A stretch of DNA of 64,000 nucleotides from positions 1 through 64,000 of the forward strand of contig JAJSAL010000189.1 in assembly GCA_024274705.1 (NCBI GenBank), written 5' to 3'. The notes under the pieces are model-generated. The model was not told the DNA's origin and made no database searches. It was given only the letters and a program-made list of their open reading frames with translations. How positions within the stretch are numbered: position 1 is the stretch's first letter; each line of letters opens with the position of its first letter. Origin of the DNA: Spirochaetota bacterium. Its GTDB lineage: Bacteria > Spirochaetota > Spirochaetia > SPDA01 > JAJSAL01. A program made the translations under genes and the position numbers. Positions 37,578-47,471 of the stretch are shown here, in pieces.

Positions 37578-38408
37578 TTATCTCCTACTACGTCTCTTGA
37601 CGATGAATTTATTGGAAAGTTTCCTCTTCTTCCTGGTCTTGTATCCCTTCGTAGGTACACCCCAGGGTGAAACCGGATGACGTCCGCCTGAGGACTTACC
37701 TTCTCCTCCGCCATGGGGATGATCATGAGGATTCATAACAACGCCGCGAACCTTCGGCCTTCTCCCAAGCCACCGTGAACGGCCGGCTTTTCCAAGACTG
37801 ACATTCATATGATCTTCATTACCAACGACCCCGAGGGTGGCACTGCATTTCCGAAATACCATCCTTATTTCACCCGACGGAAGGCGTACCGTCACATAAT
37901 CGCCCTCTTTCGCAGCTATAGTGGCCGAAGTGCCCGCGGAGCGTGCAAGCTGTGCACCCTTGCCTAACTGCAGCTCGACGTTATGTACAACCATACCGAG
38001 AGGTATATTCTCCAGGGGGAGCGTATTCCCTGTTTCCAGAGGAGCATCAGGTCCGTTCTGTACGGAAATTCCCACTTTCAATCCCTTAGGTGCGATGATG
38101 TACCTTTTATCTCCGTCAGCGTAATGAATAAGTGCAATATTCGCACTGCGGTTGGGATCATATTCTATAGTTGAGACCTTCCCAGGCACCCCGTATTTGT
38201 CCCTCTTGAAATCAATAACTCTATATTTTCTCTTATGACGCCCGCCTTTCCTTCGTACGCTGATCCGGCCGCCGGCACCTCTTCCAGCCTTGAAAGGCAG
38301 ACCCTTAGTCAGTTTCTTATGCGCTTTATCAGTGGTCAACTCCTCGAAAGTGAGACCGGTTTTGAACCGTAAGGTCGGTGTTTTCGGCTTATATTCTTTT
38401 ATTCCCAT
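37578..38408 (-). CDS. rplB: 50S ribosomal protein L2
   Basis: 276 aa; a primary 23S binder needed for subunit association and peptidyl transfer. [20 protein letters not shown] and the C-terminal [20 protein letters not shown] contain the invariant residues, including the conserved His near the catalytic centre. Confidence 0.99.
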   Translation of the reverse strand: MGIKEYKPKTPTLRFKTGLTFEELTTDKAHKKLTKGLPFKAGRGAGGRISVRRKGGRHKRKYRVIDFKRDKYGVPGKVSTIEYDPNRSANIALIHYADGDKRYIIAPKGLKVGISVQNGPDAPLETGNTLPLENIPLGMVVHNVELQLGKGAQLARSAGTSATIAAKEGDYVTVRLPSGEIRMVFRKCSATLGVVGNEDHMNVSLGKAGRSRWLGRRPKVRGVVMNPHDHPHGGGEGKSSGGRHPVSPWGVPTKGYKTRKKRKLSNKFIVKRRSRR

Positions 38409-38411
38409 CAG

Positions 38412-38714
38412 TTATGCTCCCTCAAAAATATCGATAGAATCACCGGCAGAAAGGGTAACAATAGCCTTTTTCCACTCTGATGTATGTCCGGACTTGTATC
38501 CCGACCGGGAGCGGACTGTTCTTGTTTTTCTCTTCACGTTGATGATGTTGCAGGCAACCGGTTTTACTGAGAACAACTCCTTAACAGCCTGCATGACCAT
38601 AATTTTATTCGCTTTTACGTCAACACAGAATACATATTTCCTGTTGGCACCTTCCCGCAGGGCATTCGTTTTCTCAGTGACCACGGGCTCTAAGATTACC
38701 TTCTTTGCATCCAT
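38412..38714 (-). CDS. rplW: 50S ribosomal protein L23
   Basis: 100 aa; tunnel-exit protein and docking site for trigger factor and SRP. ILEPVVTEKTNALREGANRK and the loop VKRKTRTVRSRSGYKSGHTS are typical of the bacterial form. Confidence 0.97.
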   Translation of the reverse strand: MDAKKVILEPVVTEKTNALREGANRKYVFCVDVKANKIMVMQAVKELFSVKPVACNIINVKRKTRTVRSRSGYKSGHTSEWKKAIVTLSAGDSIDIFEGA

Positions 38715-38731
38715 ATCAATTACTCCCCGGG

Positions 38732-39361
38732 TTATCCTTTCACACTGTAAAAATCGTTCAGTTTACCTGCCGCGGTTTCCAGCATGATGATGTTTTTTCC
38801 ATAAAACAGCTCGTGTGCACAGAGCCTGTTATAGGAAAGGAACTTCAGCCAGGGAATATTATGCCCCGCCCGACGAAGCATTTTATCGTCATCTTTGAGG
38901 ACGAAAACCGTTCTTTCATCAGGAACAATATTTTTAAGAATCTTTACAAGATCTTTTGTCTTCCCTGATTCGATAGAAAAATCCTCGATAATCTTAAGCT
39001 TATCCCCTTTCGCTTTCAGACTGAGGATCGACTTCATAGCAAGACGCTTCATTTTTTTCGGTATCTTATAGCCGAAATCCCGTGGTTTCGGTCCGAAAAC
39101 GATGCCGCCTCCTACCCAGACAGGAGAGCGTCTTCGGCCGGCCCGTGCATGACCTGTACCCTTCTGCCGCCAGGGCTTCTGAGTACTCCCTCTCACCTCT
39201 CCCCGGGTTTTCGTACTTGCAGTACCGACTCTCCGGTTGGCCAGCTCATTCTTAATGGCGTAGTAAATCGCACCTTCGCTGATTTCACACCCGAAAACAT
39301 CATCATTCAACTCGATATCTTTCATCTCTTGGCCCTTAACCGAAAAGACCTTCTTTACCAT
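38732..39361 (-). CDS. rplD: 50S ribosomal protein L4
   Basis: 209 aa from ATG 39361, with AGGTGG 5 nt upstream (a GTG lies 9 nt earlier). L4 lines the exit tunnel; its loop KPWRQKGTGHARAGRRRSPV is intact. In E. coli L4 also represses its own S10 operon; no matching leader was identified before rpsJ. Confidence 0.97.
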   Translation of the reverse strand: MVKKVFSVKGQEMKDIELNDDVFGCEISEGAIYYAIKNELANRRVGTASTKTRGEVRGSTQKPWRQKGTGHARAGRRRSPVWVGGGIVFGPKPRDFGYKIPKKMKRLAMKSILSLKAKGDKLKIIEDFSIESGKTKDLVKILKNIVPDERTVFVLKDDDKMLRRAGHNIPWLKFLSYNRLCAHELFYGKNIIMLETAAGKLNDFYSVKG

Positions 39362-39422
39362 TTCGACCACCTGTTACATGAAACGTGTGTTAGAGCGAAG
39401 CATACCGCCCTTGTCACCTCTA

Positions 39423-40046
39423 TCAGTATTTCTTTCTCGCCTGCTTTACGATAACAGTACTATTATTTCTTCCCGGTACAGCGCCCTTAACCAGGATCAC
39501 TTGTTTCTCTGAATCAATCTTTACAACCTTAAGATTCTGAACAGTCTTCCTGTCAAAACCCATCCTTCCAGGCATTTTTGTGCCCTTGAAGACCCTGGAG
39601 GGCCACGCTGCCATACCGGTAGATCCGGGTGCCCGGTGAAATTTCGAACCATGCGTTTTTTGACCGCCGTGGAACCCGTGGCGCTTTATAACTCCCTGGT
39701 ATCCCTTCCCTTTTGATTTTCCGGTGATATCGACAAAAAAAACATCCTCGAACAGTTCGAGACCCAAAGTGTCGCCGACTTTAACATCTCCTTCAAAATC
39801 CCTGACTTCAAACAAGTGTTTCGTCGGCTTTAAAGCCTCGCCGAACTGCCCCTTATAGGGTTTCGAAAGCCTTTTGTCTTTTCCTTCCACAGAACCGAGC
39901 ACAACGGCATTGTAACCGTTCTTCTCCTCGTCCCGGGTGGCAACTATAGTATTTTTTTCTACTTTTATGACTGTTACAGGAATGAGAATACCTGTTTCGT
40001 CAAACACCTGGGTCATGCCTAGCTTTGTTCCGATAAGACCAACCAT
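39423..40046 (-). CDS. rplC: 50S ribosomal protein L3
   Basis: 207 aa from ATG 40046 (MVGLIGTKLGMTQVFDETGI). The long loop that reaches the peptidyl transferase centre reads RAPGSTGMAAWPSRVFKGTK with GRMGFDRKTVQNLKVV. The upstream in-frame TTG at 40064 is an unlikely start. 46 nt after rpsJ. Confidence 0.97.
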   Translation of the reverse strand: MVGLIGTKLGMTQVFDETGILIPVTVIKVEKNTIVATRDEEKNGYNAVVLGSVEGKDKRLSKPYKGQFGEALKPTKHLFEVRDFEGDVKVGDTLGLELFEDVFFVDITGKSKGKGYQGVIKRHGFHGGQKTHGSKFHRAPGSTGMAAWPSRVFKGTKMPGRMGFDRKTVQNLKVVKIDSEKQVILVKGAVPGRNNSTVIVKQARKKY

Positions 40047-40092
40047 CTTTATAAACCCTACCAATCTTTATTGAAATCCATATGTAAAGCGT

Positions 40093-40401
40093 TTACTGCT
40101 TAATTTCAACATCAACGCCTGCGGGAAGCTCGAGCTTCATAAGAGCATCCATGACCGCAGACGTTGGGTCGAGGATATCGATAAGCCGCTTGTGCGTTCT
40201 CATCTCGAACTGTTCCCTCGACTTCTTATTCACATGGGGAGATCGAAGTACCGTGAACTTATTTGTCGTCGTGGGAAGAGGAATAGGACCGGCAACTTTA
40301 GCACCGGACTTAACTGCCGTCTGAACGATCGATTTCGCACTCTGGTCGATTAATTCAACGTCAAATCCTCTCAGTCTCACACGAATTCTGTCTTTAGCCA
40401 T
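40093..40401 (-). CDS. rpsJ: 30S ribosomal protein S10 (NusE)
   Basis: 102 aa from ATG 40401 ([20 protein letters not shown]). Works in the 30S head and, as NusE, bridges NusG and ribosome in transcription-translation coupling. [20 protein letters not shown] is the conserved loop. It follows tuf by 57 nt, so the S10 genes are probably read from the tuf promoter. Confidence 0.98.
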   Translation of the reverse strand: MAKDRIRVRLRGFDVELIDQSAKSIVQTAVKSGAKVAGPIPLPTTTNKFTVLRSPHVNKKSREQFEMRTHKRLIDILDPTSAVMDALMKLELPAGVDVEIKQ

Positions 40402-40458
40402 TGTCACTCCAAAAAACCAGGCCCCGCCCCTTCCGGAAGCAGAGCCTTCAATCAACCC

Positions 40459-41649
40459 TTATTCGATTATTTCCGTTACCTGACCACTTGCTACGGTTCT
40501 TCCACCTTCCCGCACGGCAAAACGAAGTCCCTGTTCCATTGCAACCGGATGGATAAGTTCAACGATGATATCCGTATGGTCACCGGGCATGACCATCTGT
40601 TTGTCTTCCGGAAGGGTTACAGTACCTGTAATATCGGTAGTAACAAAGTAAAATTGCGGCCTGTATCCGCTGAAGAACGGAGAATGGCGACCACCTTCCT
40701 CTTTACTCAGACAGTAAGTAGTTCCCTTGAACTTATGATGGGGAGTGATGGTCCCGGGTTTTGCAAGCACCTGACCCCTTTCGACGGAGTTCTTGTCGAT
40801 ACCCCTTAAGAGACAGCCGATGTTGTCTCCGGCTTGTCCTTCGTCCAGCAGCTTGTTGAACATTTCGACGCCGGTACAAACAGTTTCCTGAGTATCCTTG
40901 ATACCTACGATTTCGACTTTTTCGTTTACTTTGATAATACCTCGATCCACTCTGCCGGTAACAACAGTTCCCCGGCCCTGAATGGAGAAAACATCTTCGA
41001 TGTGCATAAGGAAGGGCTTATCCACGTCCCTCACGGGAAGGGGAAAGTAAGAATCCATGGCTTCGAGAAGTTCCATGATGCAGGCAGTCTTTTCCGGATC
41101 ATCGGGATTTTCCATCGCCTGGAAAGCGGAGCCCTTGATCACCGGGATATCGTCACCAGGAAAATCATAATTTGAAAGCAATTCGCGAACTTCCATTTCT
41201 ACGAGCTCAACCAGTTCAGGATCATCCACGAGATCGATCTTGTTGATAAAAACGATAATCGCCGGTACACCTACCTGGCGTGCCAGCAGGATGTGTTCCC
41301 GTGTCTGGGACATAGGACCGTCATCCGCTCCGACAACGAGTACCGAGCCGTCCATCTGAGCTGCACCGGTAATCATGTTCTTGATGTAGTCAGCGTGTCC
41401 GGGACAGTCGACATGGGCATAGTGTCTGTTGTCAGTCTGATATTCCACATGTCGTGTATTAATCGTAATACCCCGTTCCTTCTCTTCAGGAGCATTGTCG
41501 ATTTCATCATAGGTCATGACTCTATCACCGTATTTCCTTCCGGAAAGCATGGTGATAGCTGCTGTGAGGGTCGTCTTCCCATGGTCAACATGACCAATGG
41601 TACCTACATTGATATGCGGTTTAGACCTCTCAAATTTCTCTTTCGCCAT
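40459..41649 (-). CDS. tuf: Elongation factor Tu
   Basis: 396 aa. Delivers aminoacyl-tRNA to the ribosome. G motifs: [14 protein letters not shown] (~19), [27 protein letters not shown]. The three domains are complete and end [19 protein letters not shown]. The Shine-Dalgarno AAGGAGGAAGAG is very strong. Unlike many bacteria, fusA does not lie between rpsG and tuf; instead a 448-bp structured gap precedes it. Confidence 0.99.
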   Translation of the reverse strand: MAKEKFERSKPHINVGTIGHVDHGKTTLTAAITMLSGRKYGDRVMTYDEIDNAPEEKERGITINTRHVEYQTDNRHYAHVDCPGHADYIKNMITGAAQMDGSVLVVGADDGPMSQTREHILLARQVGVPAIIVFINKIDLVDDPELVELVEMEVRELLSNYDFPGDDIPVIKGSAFQAMENPDDPEKTACIMELLEAMDSYFPLPVRDVDKPFLMHIEDVFSIQGRGTVVTGRVDRGIIKVNEKVEIVGIKDTQETVCTGVEMFNKLLDEGQAGDNIGCLLRGIDKNSVERGQVLAKPGTITPHHKFKGTTYCLSKEEGGRHSPFFSGYRPQFYFVTTDITGTVTLPEDKQMVMPGDHTDIIVELIHPVAMEQGLRFAVREGGRTVASGQVTEIIE

Positions 41650-41995
41650 CTCTTCCTCCTTACAAGGTTATACACTCTTGTATGTTGCCGTAAATATATT
41701 CAAAACTATATTACTTCCAGTAATACATTTACACTACCCCGTTTTACGGTAGTGCGATCAACTGTCCATAATCTTCCAGTAAACCTTTAGAATATGGTTT
41801 CCAGTGATAACCACCTTATCATCCTCCGGGCTGACCATTCCCCGAAAGTGTACAGCAGTAACAGCGGGGTTCACACTTCCTTATACTTGAAGGATGATCG
41901 GTTTGGTAACATCATCTGCAGCCCCTACATATAGTAAGAACTTACCAAAACCGTTATACAAAAGAAGCAAAAGCTGCTTTTGCAATACATTTCAT

Positions 41996-42021
41996 ATTTT
42001 ATTCGTCCGGACGCATAAAAT
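41996..42021. promoter_or_regulatory. Near-perfect 26-bp palindrome, operator candidate
   Basis: Half-sites ATTTTATTCGTCC and GGACGCATAAAAT are reverse complements at 12 of 13 positions with no spacer. Such zero-loop symmetry fits a dimeric DNA-binding protein better than an RNA hairpin. It overlaps the -10 box and start region of the putative tuf promoter. Confidence 0.6.
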
Positions 42022-42045
42022 ACCGTATTATCGAGAGAGAATCAA
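42017..42045 (-). promoter_or_regulatory. Putative tuf promoter
   Basis: Minus strand TTGATT (42040-42045), 17-nt spacer, TATTTT (42017-42022). Located 52 nt behind the rpsG stop. Both hexamers are imperfect, but the spacing is ideal and the site coincides with the palindrome. Confidence 0.5.
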
Positions 42046-42097
42046 GGGGTTAGAGTAAAAAACTCCCGCAACCCTGTTCTTTCCCGTACTTCCTGAT

Positions 42098-42568
42098 CTA
42101 CCACCTGTAATGGGAGAAGGCTTTATTGGCTTCCGCCATCCTGTGGGTATCTTCCTTCTTCTTGAATGCCGTTCCAGTAGAGTTGAACGCATCCAGCAGT
42201 TCATCTGAAAGACGGTCACTCATCGGTTTTCCACTCCTATCTTTCGCAGCACCGATGATCCACCTCATTGCCAGCGCATCTCTCCGGCTGTCCCGTATTT
42301 CTACAGGCACCTGGTAGGTAGATCCCCCTACCCGCCTGGATTTAACCTCGACCATAGGTTTGACGTTCTCGAGAGCCTTAAGGAAAACGGAGAGGGGTTC
42401 TTCTTTCGTTTTTTCCCCGATCCGAGCCATTGCGGAGTAGAGAATTTTGGCACTTATCGATTTTTTTCCATGGGACATCATTCGCGCCATGAACTGCGAT
42501 ACAACCGTATTGTTATATTGCGGATCAGGAAGCAAACCCTTCCTGGCAACGATCTTTCTTCTTGGCAT
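42098..42568 (-). CDS. rpsG: 30S ribosomal protein S7
   Basis: 156 aa; starts assembly of the 30S head and touches the E-site t[23 protein letters not shown] at the N-terminus, [20 protein letters not shown] in the middle and [10 protein letters not shown] at the C-terminus are standard. 18 nt after rpsL. Confidence 0.98.
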   Translation of the reverse strand: MPRRKIVARKGLLPDPQYNNTVVSQFMARMMSHGKKSISAKILYSAMARIGEKTKEEPLSVFLKALENVKPMVEVKSRRVGGSTYQVPVEIRDSRRDALAMRWIIGAAKDRSGKPMSDRLSDELLDAFNSTGTAFKKKEDTHRMAEANKAFSHYRW

Positions 42569-42586
42569 TGTGTTCCTCTTTACCTC

Positions 42587-42961
42587 TTAAGCCTTTGGTT
42601 TCTTTGTACCGTATTTAGAACGGCTCTTTTTTCGGTCTTCAACACCGAGAGTATCTTTTGTACCCCGGATAATATGATACCGTACTCCCGGAAGATCCTT
42701 AACTCTTCCACCCCGGAGCAGCACCACGGAGTGTTCCTGCAGATTATGCCCGATTCCGGGTATGTACGCGGTAACTTCGATACCGTTGGAAAGTCTTACC
42801 CTGGCAACTTTCCGTAATGCGGAATTCGGTTTTTTAGGGGTAACCGTCATAACTCTGGTACACACACCCCGTTTCTGAGGGCAAGAACTTAAGGCCGGCG
42901 CCTTGGTTTTCTTGGACAGTTTTTTGCGTCCTATTCGAATCAACTGATTAATCGTCGGCAT
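42587..42961 (-). CDS. rpsL: 30S ribosomal protein S12
   Basis: 124 aa; decoding-centre protein. [20 protein letters not shown] carries the usual Lys at the E. coli Lys43 position and [12 protein letters not shown] the Lys88 equivalent, so no classic streptomycin-resistance substitution is present. It has its own strong promoter at 43007-43035, separate from rpoBC. Confidence 0.98.
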   Translation of the reverse strand: MPTINQLIRIGRKKLSKKTKAPALSSCPQKRGVCTRVMTVTPKKPNSALRKVARVRLSNGIEVTAYIPGIGHNLQEHSVVLLRGGRVKDLPGVRYHIIRGTKDTLGVEDRKKSRSKYGTKKPKA

Positions 42962-43006
42962 ATGGTAAATTCACTCCTCATTCTCCCTAGTGTAAAAAGT
43001 GGTCAA

Positions 43007-43035
43007 ACAATATCAACATGATTTAAAAAAGTCAA
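43007..43035 (-). promoter_or_regulatory. Strong promoter of rpsL-rpsG
   Basis: Minus strand TTGACT (43030-43035), 17-nt spacer, TATTGT (43007-43012). The start site should be near 43000, giving a leader of about 40 nt that contains GAGGAG before the rpsL ATG. Confidence 0.75.
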
Positions 43036-43048
43036 CTACCACAGGCAA

Positions 43049-43232
43049 TTGAACGCTCCACGTATTCGCGTTCAAACCGGCTTTACGGAAGTCCCGGATC
43101 GGGGTTTCCGATACAAGCAGAGCTTGAATCTTCCGTGTTGTTGGCTGCAAAAGCTGATACGGGCATAGCCCGTATTTCCACCAGTTTCGTAACTGGTGGA
43201 TTCCCGCCAAAGGCGGGGGATAGCTTTTGGAG
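43049..43232 (-). other. Dense cluster of palindromes behind rpoC (cloverleaf-like element)
   Basis: Three modules fill the gap. Module 1 (43148-43229): outer arms CAAAAGCT/AGCTTTTG enclose three hairpins, ATACGGGC-ATA-GCCCGTAT (43157-43175), TCCACCAGTT-TCGT-AACTGGTGGA (43177-43200) and CCCGCC-AAA-GGCGGG (43203-43217). Module 2 (43085-43136): outer arms ACGGAAG/CTTCCGT around ATCGG/CCGAT and CAAGC-AGA-GCTTG. Module 3 (43049-43075): TTGAACGC/GCGTTCAA. No T-tract follows any stem, so these are not simple terminators. Module 1 begins 3 nt after the rpoC stop codon. Could be a palindromic mobile repeat or a structured 3'-UTR. Confidence 0.8.
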
Positions 43233-46200
43233 TCAAGGCCCGTCATTTTCTGCAGCCAGTTCCGCTTCCTTAGCCTCTTCCTCCTCGGCTTTGCGTTGTT
43301 CCAGTATCATCTGCATGGAAGCATCCAGATCCTCACTGTGTTCATCAAAGAGCTTAATATTCTTGTAGAGCCGCATACCCGTTCCTGCAGGAATGAGATG
43401 ACCGATAACAACATTTTCTTTAAGGCCCCGCAAGTTGTCATAACTCCCCTTGATAGCCGCGTTGGTCAATACCCGGGTCGTTTCCTGGAAAGAAGCCGCA
43501 GAAACCCAGGAATCAATGTTGAGGGATGCCCTGGTTATTCCCAGGAGAAGGGGCCGCGCAACTGCAGGCTGGCCGCCTTCACGGATAACCTTTTGATTTT
43601 CCCCATGAAACCGGTACTTATCAACCTGCTGCCCGAAAATGAAGTTGGTATCTCCCACGTATTCTATTTCCACTTTTCTCATCATCTGTCTGATGATGAC
43701 ACCTATGTGCTTATCATTGATATTTACACCCTGCAGGCGGTATACCTCCTGCACTTCGTTTACCAGGAAACTCTGCAGAGCATTCTCACCGAGTATATCC
43801 AGGATATCGTGAGGGTCTTCACTGCCTTCACAGAGCATTTCGCCGGCCTCTACATAGTCACCGTCACGCACCAGCAAGTGCCGCCCCATGGGAACCAGAT
43901 GCTTGAACTCGTTCCCGAAAGGATCTTCCACCATAATCACCCGTTTCCCCTTTACAATTCCTGTAAAACGCACAGTTCCGCCTATCTGGGCGAGAACAGC
44001 AGCGACTTTCGGTTTCCGGGCTTCAAAAAGTTCTCCTACCCTCGGCAGACCACCGGTGATGTCCCTTGTTTTAACACTCTCCTTTAAGAGTTTCGCCAGG
44101 GTCCTTCCCGCCTGTACAGAAGCCCCGTCTTCTATATTCAGGTACGCCGCACCGGGAAGGTAATAGTTGGCAACCTCGTTTCCATCTTTATCTTCCAGCG
44201 TAATCCTCGGCTGGAGGGACTCAAGGGAAAAATCGGTAATTTTCTTTTCTATATTACCGGTATCTTCGTTGATTTCTTCCTTCAGCGTTGTACCTAAGAC
44301 AATATCATGAAAACGGACTATACCGTCATGTTCTGCAATAATTGGCTCAGAGAAGGGGTCGAAAATTGCTATGGACTCTTCCGCCTGAACTATATCGCCC
44401 TCTTTAACCATGAGCTCCGCACCGTTTCGTATATCAATCTTTTGTTCCTGGGTGATGAGGAGGACCTTATCTTTTTTAAGGTGAATGTAGGCAACCTCTT
44501 CCGCTAAGATTTCTTCTTTTCCGTGCTTGACGACAGCTTCTCCGCTTAAAACTTTCTGACCGTCTTCCACCAGAATTTTATCATTCTTTTTTATTTTAAT
44601 TTCGTGAAGAACCCTGGCGACTATAACATTACCTTTCCTGGTAAACAGGATATCCCCGTTTTCCAGCGTTACGGTTGTGCCGTTTATTGCTTTCACGACA
44701 ACCGGATATCGTAAAAACGTCCGGTTTTCTTCACTCACCTTTGTAGCCGCCCCCCCGATATGAAACGTACGCATAGTCAGCTGTGTGCCCGGCTGCCCTA
44801 TGGACTGGGCAGCAATAATCCCTACCGCCTCACCGATATCCACCGTTCGGTTCGTGGCAAGGTTTCTGCCGTAACACTTCTGGCATACCCCGTATTTTGC
44901 CTCACAGGTAAGAACCGTTCTGATACGCACTCCTTCCACACCGCGCTCTTCTATTTCTCCCGCGATTTCGTCGGTAATTTCTTCGTTCACATCGATGATA
45001 ACATCCCCGGTAATCGGGTGCTTTACCCGTTCCAGGGTGAACCTCCCTGCGATCCTGTCCTTGAGAGGTTCTACGATTTCTTCACCGTCTTTCAATGCCC
45101 GGGTATCGATTCCATTGATGGTACTACAGTCTTCTTCATTGACAACAACATCCTGTGCGATATCCACGAGTCTCCGGGTGAGATACCCTGCATCAGCTGT
45201 CTTGAGTGCTGTATCCGCAAGTCCTTTCCGCGCTCCGTTTGTGGAAATAAAGAACTCGATGATAGACAGCCCCTCCTTGAAGTTAGAACGGATAGGAAGC
45301 TCGATGATGTCTCCTGACGGTTTGGCCATGAGTCCCCGCATTCCGGAGAGCTGCCGGATCTGTGTCCGGCTTCCCCGGGCTCCGGAGTTTGCCATCATAT
45401 AGACAGGATTAAAACCCTGCCGGTCTTCCTGCAGGGTTTTCATGAGTACATTAGTCAGATCTTCGTTCGTCTTACTCCATACTTCAACGACACGGTTGTA
45501 CCGCTCTTCCTGGGTAATATGTCCCTGGAGATACTGACTGTGGATAGACTGAACTTGTTCGTTGGCGGAATCGATCATTCCCTTTTTCTCGTCAGGGATA
45601 ACAATGTCATCAATTCCGATTGTTGCACCAAATAAGGTAGCATACTTGAATCCGATATCCTTAATCAAATCCAGTATTTCAACAGCAACGGATGCACTAT
45701 GCTCGGCATAACTCGTGGCTACGAGAGTTCGCAGCTCTTTATCTCCCAGGGGATAATTGATAAAGTCGATTTCTTTCGGCATGTCTTCATTCAGAATCAC
45801 CCTGCCGGCCGTAGTTTCCTGGACCTCTCCATGGAGAGGAACCTTGATTAATGCATTGTAATCGATTGCCCCGGCATCCAGGGCGAGAAGGACCTCTTCA
45901 ACACTGGAGAACCGTTTTCCTTCCCCTTTAGCCCCGTTCATGTGCCGCGTTAAATAGTTGATTCCCAGAACCATATCCTGGGAAGGAAATACGATGGGAC
46001 TCCCGTTGGCGGGATTGAGAAGGTTCGTTGAAGAAAGCATCAGGGTCCAGCACTCTATCTGGGCAGCCTGCGTCAGGGGTACGTGGACAGCCATCTGGTC
46101 CCCGTCAAAGTCTGCATTGTATGCATGGCATACGAGGGGATGAAGCTTGATCGCTTTTCCCTCAACGAGTACCGGTTCGAAGGCCTGGATCCCCAACCTG

Positions 46201-47456
46201 TGAAGGGTAGGTGCCCGGTTTAACAGAATCGGGTGTTCACGGACAACTTCATCCAGAATTGTCCACACTTCCTGGGTCCCCTGTTCTACCAGGGTCTTAG
46301 CCTTTTTAATGTTATACACAACATCTTTTTCCACCAGCTTCTTCATGATAAACGGCTTGTACAATTCCAGGGCCATTTTTGTCGGCAGCCCGCACTGATG
46401 AAGCTTAAGTTCCGGTCCGACAACGATAACACTTCGTCCGGAGTAATCTACACGCTTACCCAGAAGATTCTGCCGGAACCTTCCCTGCTTTCCTTTGAGC
46501 ATATCCGAGAGTGACTTAAGGGGCCTGTTGGAAGCACCTTTGACAACACGTTTTTTCTTCGAATTATCGAACAGGGCATCTACTGCCTCCTGAAGCATTC
46601 TTTTTTCGTTTCTGATGATGATATCCGGAGCATTCAGGGCCATGAGCCTTTTCAGCCGGTTGTTCCGGTTGATGACTCTTCGATAGAGATCATTCAGGTC
46701 GGAGGTGGCAAACCGCCCTCCGTCCAATTGTACCATGGGCCTCAGTTCCGGCGGGATAACCGGGATAACATCCAGTATCATCCACTCCGGCTTATTCCCG
46801 GAGTCCCGGAAATTCTCAACGATCTCAATCCTTTTCAAAAGCCTTTTATCAGCCTTTATACCCTTTTCTATCATCTTTTCACGGAGTTCCGAGGAAAGGG
46901 AATCCAAGTCGAGATTTTCCAGGAGGGTACGTATGGCTTCAGCACCGATACCTGCGGTAAAACTCATCCCGTACCGCTCCCGGACTTCCATGAAGTCTTC
47001 TTCTGTGAGAAGCTCCATCTTTTTAAGTTCCGTATCACCAGGTTCGATAACGATGTATTTTTCGTAATAGAGGATGGACCTGAGAGCTGCAATGGTAAGG
47101 TCGAGAAGCAGTCCCATCCGGGAGGGTACAGACCGGTAATACCAGATATGAGAAACCGGAGACGCCAATTCTATGTGCCCCATCCGTTCTCTTCGCACCT
47201 TGAAATGGGTCACTTCAACGCCGCACCTGTCACAGATGACACCGCGGTACCTTATGGATTTGAATTTCCCGCAGTAACACTCCCATTCCTTGGTTGTACC
47301 GAAAATTCTCTCGCAGAACAGACCGTCCTTTTCCGGTCTTAAGGTACGGTAATTGATGGTTTCCGGTTTTTTTACTTCGCCGTACGACCATGCCCGTATC
47401 TGTTCCGGTGATGCGAGCTTTATTAAAATATTATCGAAATCCTGAATGTCTCTCAT
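43233..47456 (-). CDS. rpoC: RNA polymerase beta' subunit
   Basis: 1407 aa. The Mg-binding catalytic loop [20 protein letters not shown] is intact. The N-terminal zinc site reads [19 protein letters not shown], the second [19 protein letters not shown]. The bridge-helix and trigger-loop region includes [17 protein letters not shown]. Follows rpoB by 15 nt. Confidence 0.99.
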   Translation of the reverse strand: MRDIQDFDNILIKLASPEQIRAWSYGEVKKPETINYRTLRPEKDGLFCERIFGTTKEWECYCGKFKSIRYRGVICDRCGVEVTHFKVRRERMGHIELASPVSHIWYYRSVPSRMGLLLDLTIAALRSILYYEKYIVIEPGDTELKKMELLTEEDFMEVRERYGMSFTAGIGAEAIRTLLENLDLDSLSSELREKMIEKGIKADKRLLKRIEIVENFRDSGNKPEWMILDVIPVIPPELRPMVQLDGGRFATSDLNDLYRRVINRNNRLKRLMALNAPDIIIRNEKRMLQEAVDALFDNSKKKRVVKGASNRPLKSLSDMLKGKQGRFRQNLLGKRVDYSGRSVIVVGPELKLHQCGLPTKMALELYKPFIMKKLVEKDVVYNIKKAKTLVEQGTQEVWTILDEVVREHPILLNRAPTLHRLGIQAFEPVLVEGKAIKLHPLVCHAYNADFDGDQMAVHVPLTQAAQIECWTLMLSSTNLLNPANGSPIVFPSQDMVLGINYLTRHMNGAKGEGKRFSSVEEVLLALDAGAIDYNALIKVPLHGEVQETTAGRVILNEDMPKEIDFINYPLGDKELRTLVATSYAEHSASVAVEILDLIKDIGFKYATLFGATIGIDDIVIPDEKKGMIDSANEQVQSIHSQYLQGHITQEERYNRVVEVWSKTNEDLTNVLMKTLQEDRQGFNPVYMMANSGARGSRTQIRQLSGMRGLMAKPSGDIIELPIRSNFKEGLSIIEFFISTNGARKGLADTALKTADAGYLTRRLVDIAQDVVVNEEDCSTINGIDTRALKDGEEIVEPLKDRIAGRFTLERVKHPITGDVIIDVNEEITDEIAGEIEERGVEGVRIRTVLTCEAKYGVCQKCYGRNLATNRTVDIGEAVGIIAAQSIGQPGTQLTMRTFHIGGAATKVSEENRTFLRYPVVVKAINGTTVTLENGDILFTRKGNVIVARVLHEIKIKKNDKILVEDGQKVLSGEAVVKHGKEEILAEEVAYIHLKKDKVLLITQEQKIDIRNGAELMVKEGDIVQAEESIAIFDPFSEPIIAEHDGIVRFHDIVLGTTLKEEINEDTGNIEKKITDFSLESLQPRITLEDKDGNEVANYYLPGAAYLNIEDGASVQAGRTLAKLLKESVKTRDITGGLPRVGELFEARKPKVAAVLAQIGGTVRFTGIVKGKRVIMVEDPFGNEFKHLVPMGRHLLVRDGDYVEAGEMLCEGSEDPHDILDILGENALQSFLVNEVQEVYRLQGVNINDKHIGVIIRQMMRKVEIEYVGDTNFIFGQQVDKYRFHGENQKVIREGGQPAVARPLLLGITRASLNIDSWVSAASFQETTRVLTNAAIKGSYDNLRGLKENVVIGHLIPAGTGMRLYKNIKLFDEHSEDLDASMQMILEQRKAEEEEAKEAELAAENDGP

Positions 47457-47471
47457 GCACCCTTCCTTACA

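Larger units (their letters stand above)
41650..42097 (-). other. 448-bp gap upstream of tuf: structured leader region
   Basis: No plausible ORF fills the position where many bacteria keep fusA. Reading toward tuf on the minus strand there is a promoter candidate (42017-42045), a 26-bp palindrome (41996-42021), a hairpin with GCAAAAG/CTTTTGC arms followed by TTCTTTTG (41967-41983), a long-range pair GGTTTTGGTAA/TTACCAAACC (41942-41952 with 41900-41909), CCCCG/CGGGG arms (41840-41844 with 41865-41869), and a CACTACC/GGTAGTG hairpin (41732-41754), then the tuf Shine-Dalgarno. If the promoter is real the tuf mRNA has a leader of about 360 nt. Confidence 0.6.

Noticed and set aside
42028-42219. 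63-codon minus-strand frame crossing the rpsG end
   Set aside because: It is an alternate frame of rpsG running into the tuf leader; no Shine-Dalgarno or domain.
43148-43229. Cloverleaf behind rpoC as a tRNA gene
   Set aside because: Arm lengths, the missing T-loop consensus and the absence of an anticodon loop rule out a tRNA.
43013-43246. 77-codon minus-strand frame over the palindrome cluster
   Set aside because: It consists of the inverted repeats themselves, overlaps the end of rpoC and has no ribosome-binding site.
43227-44087. 286-codon plus-strand frame opposite rpoC
   Set aside because: rpoC is unequivocal here; the antisense frame shows no domain or start signal.
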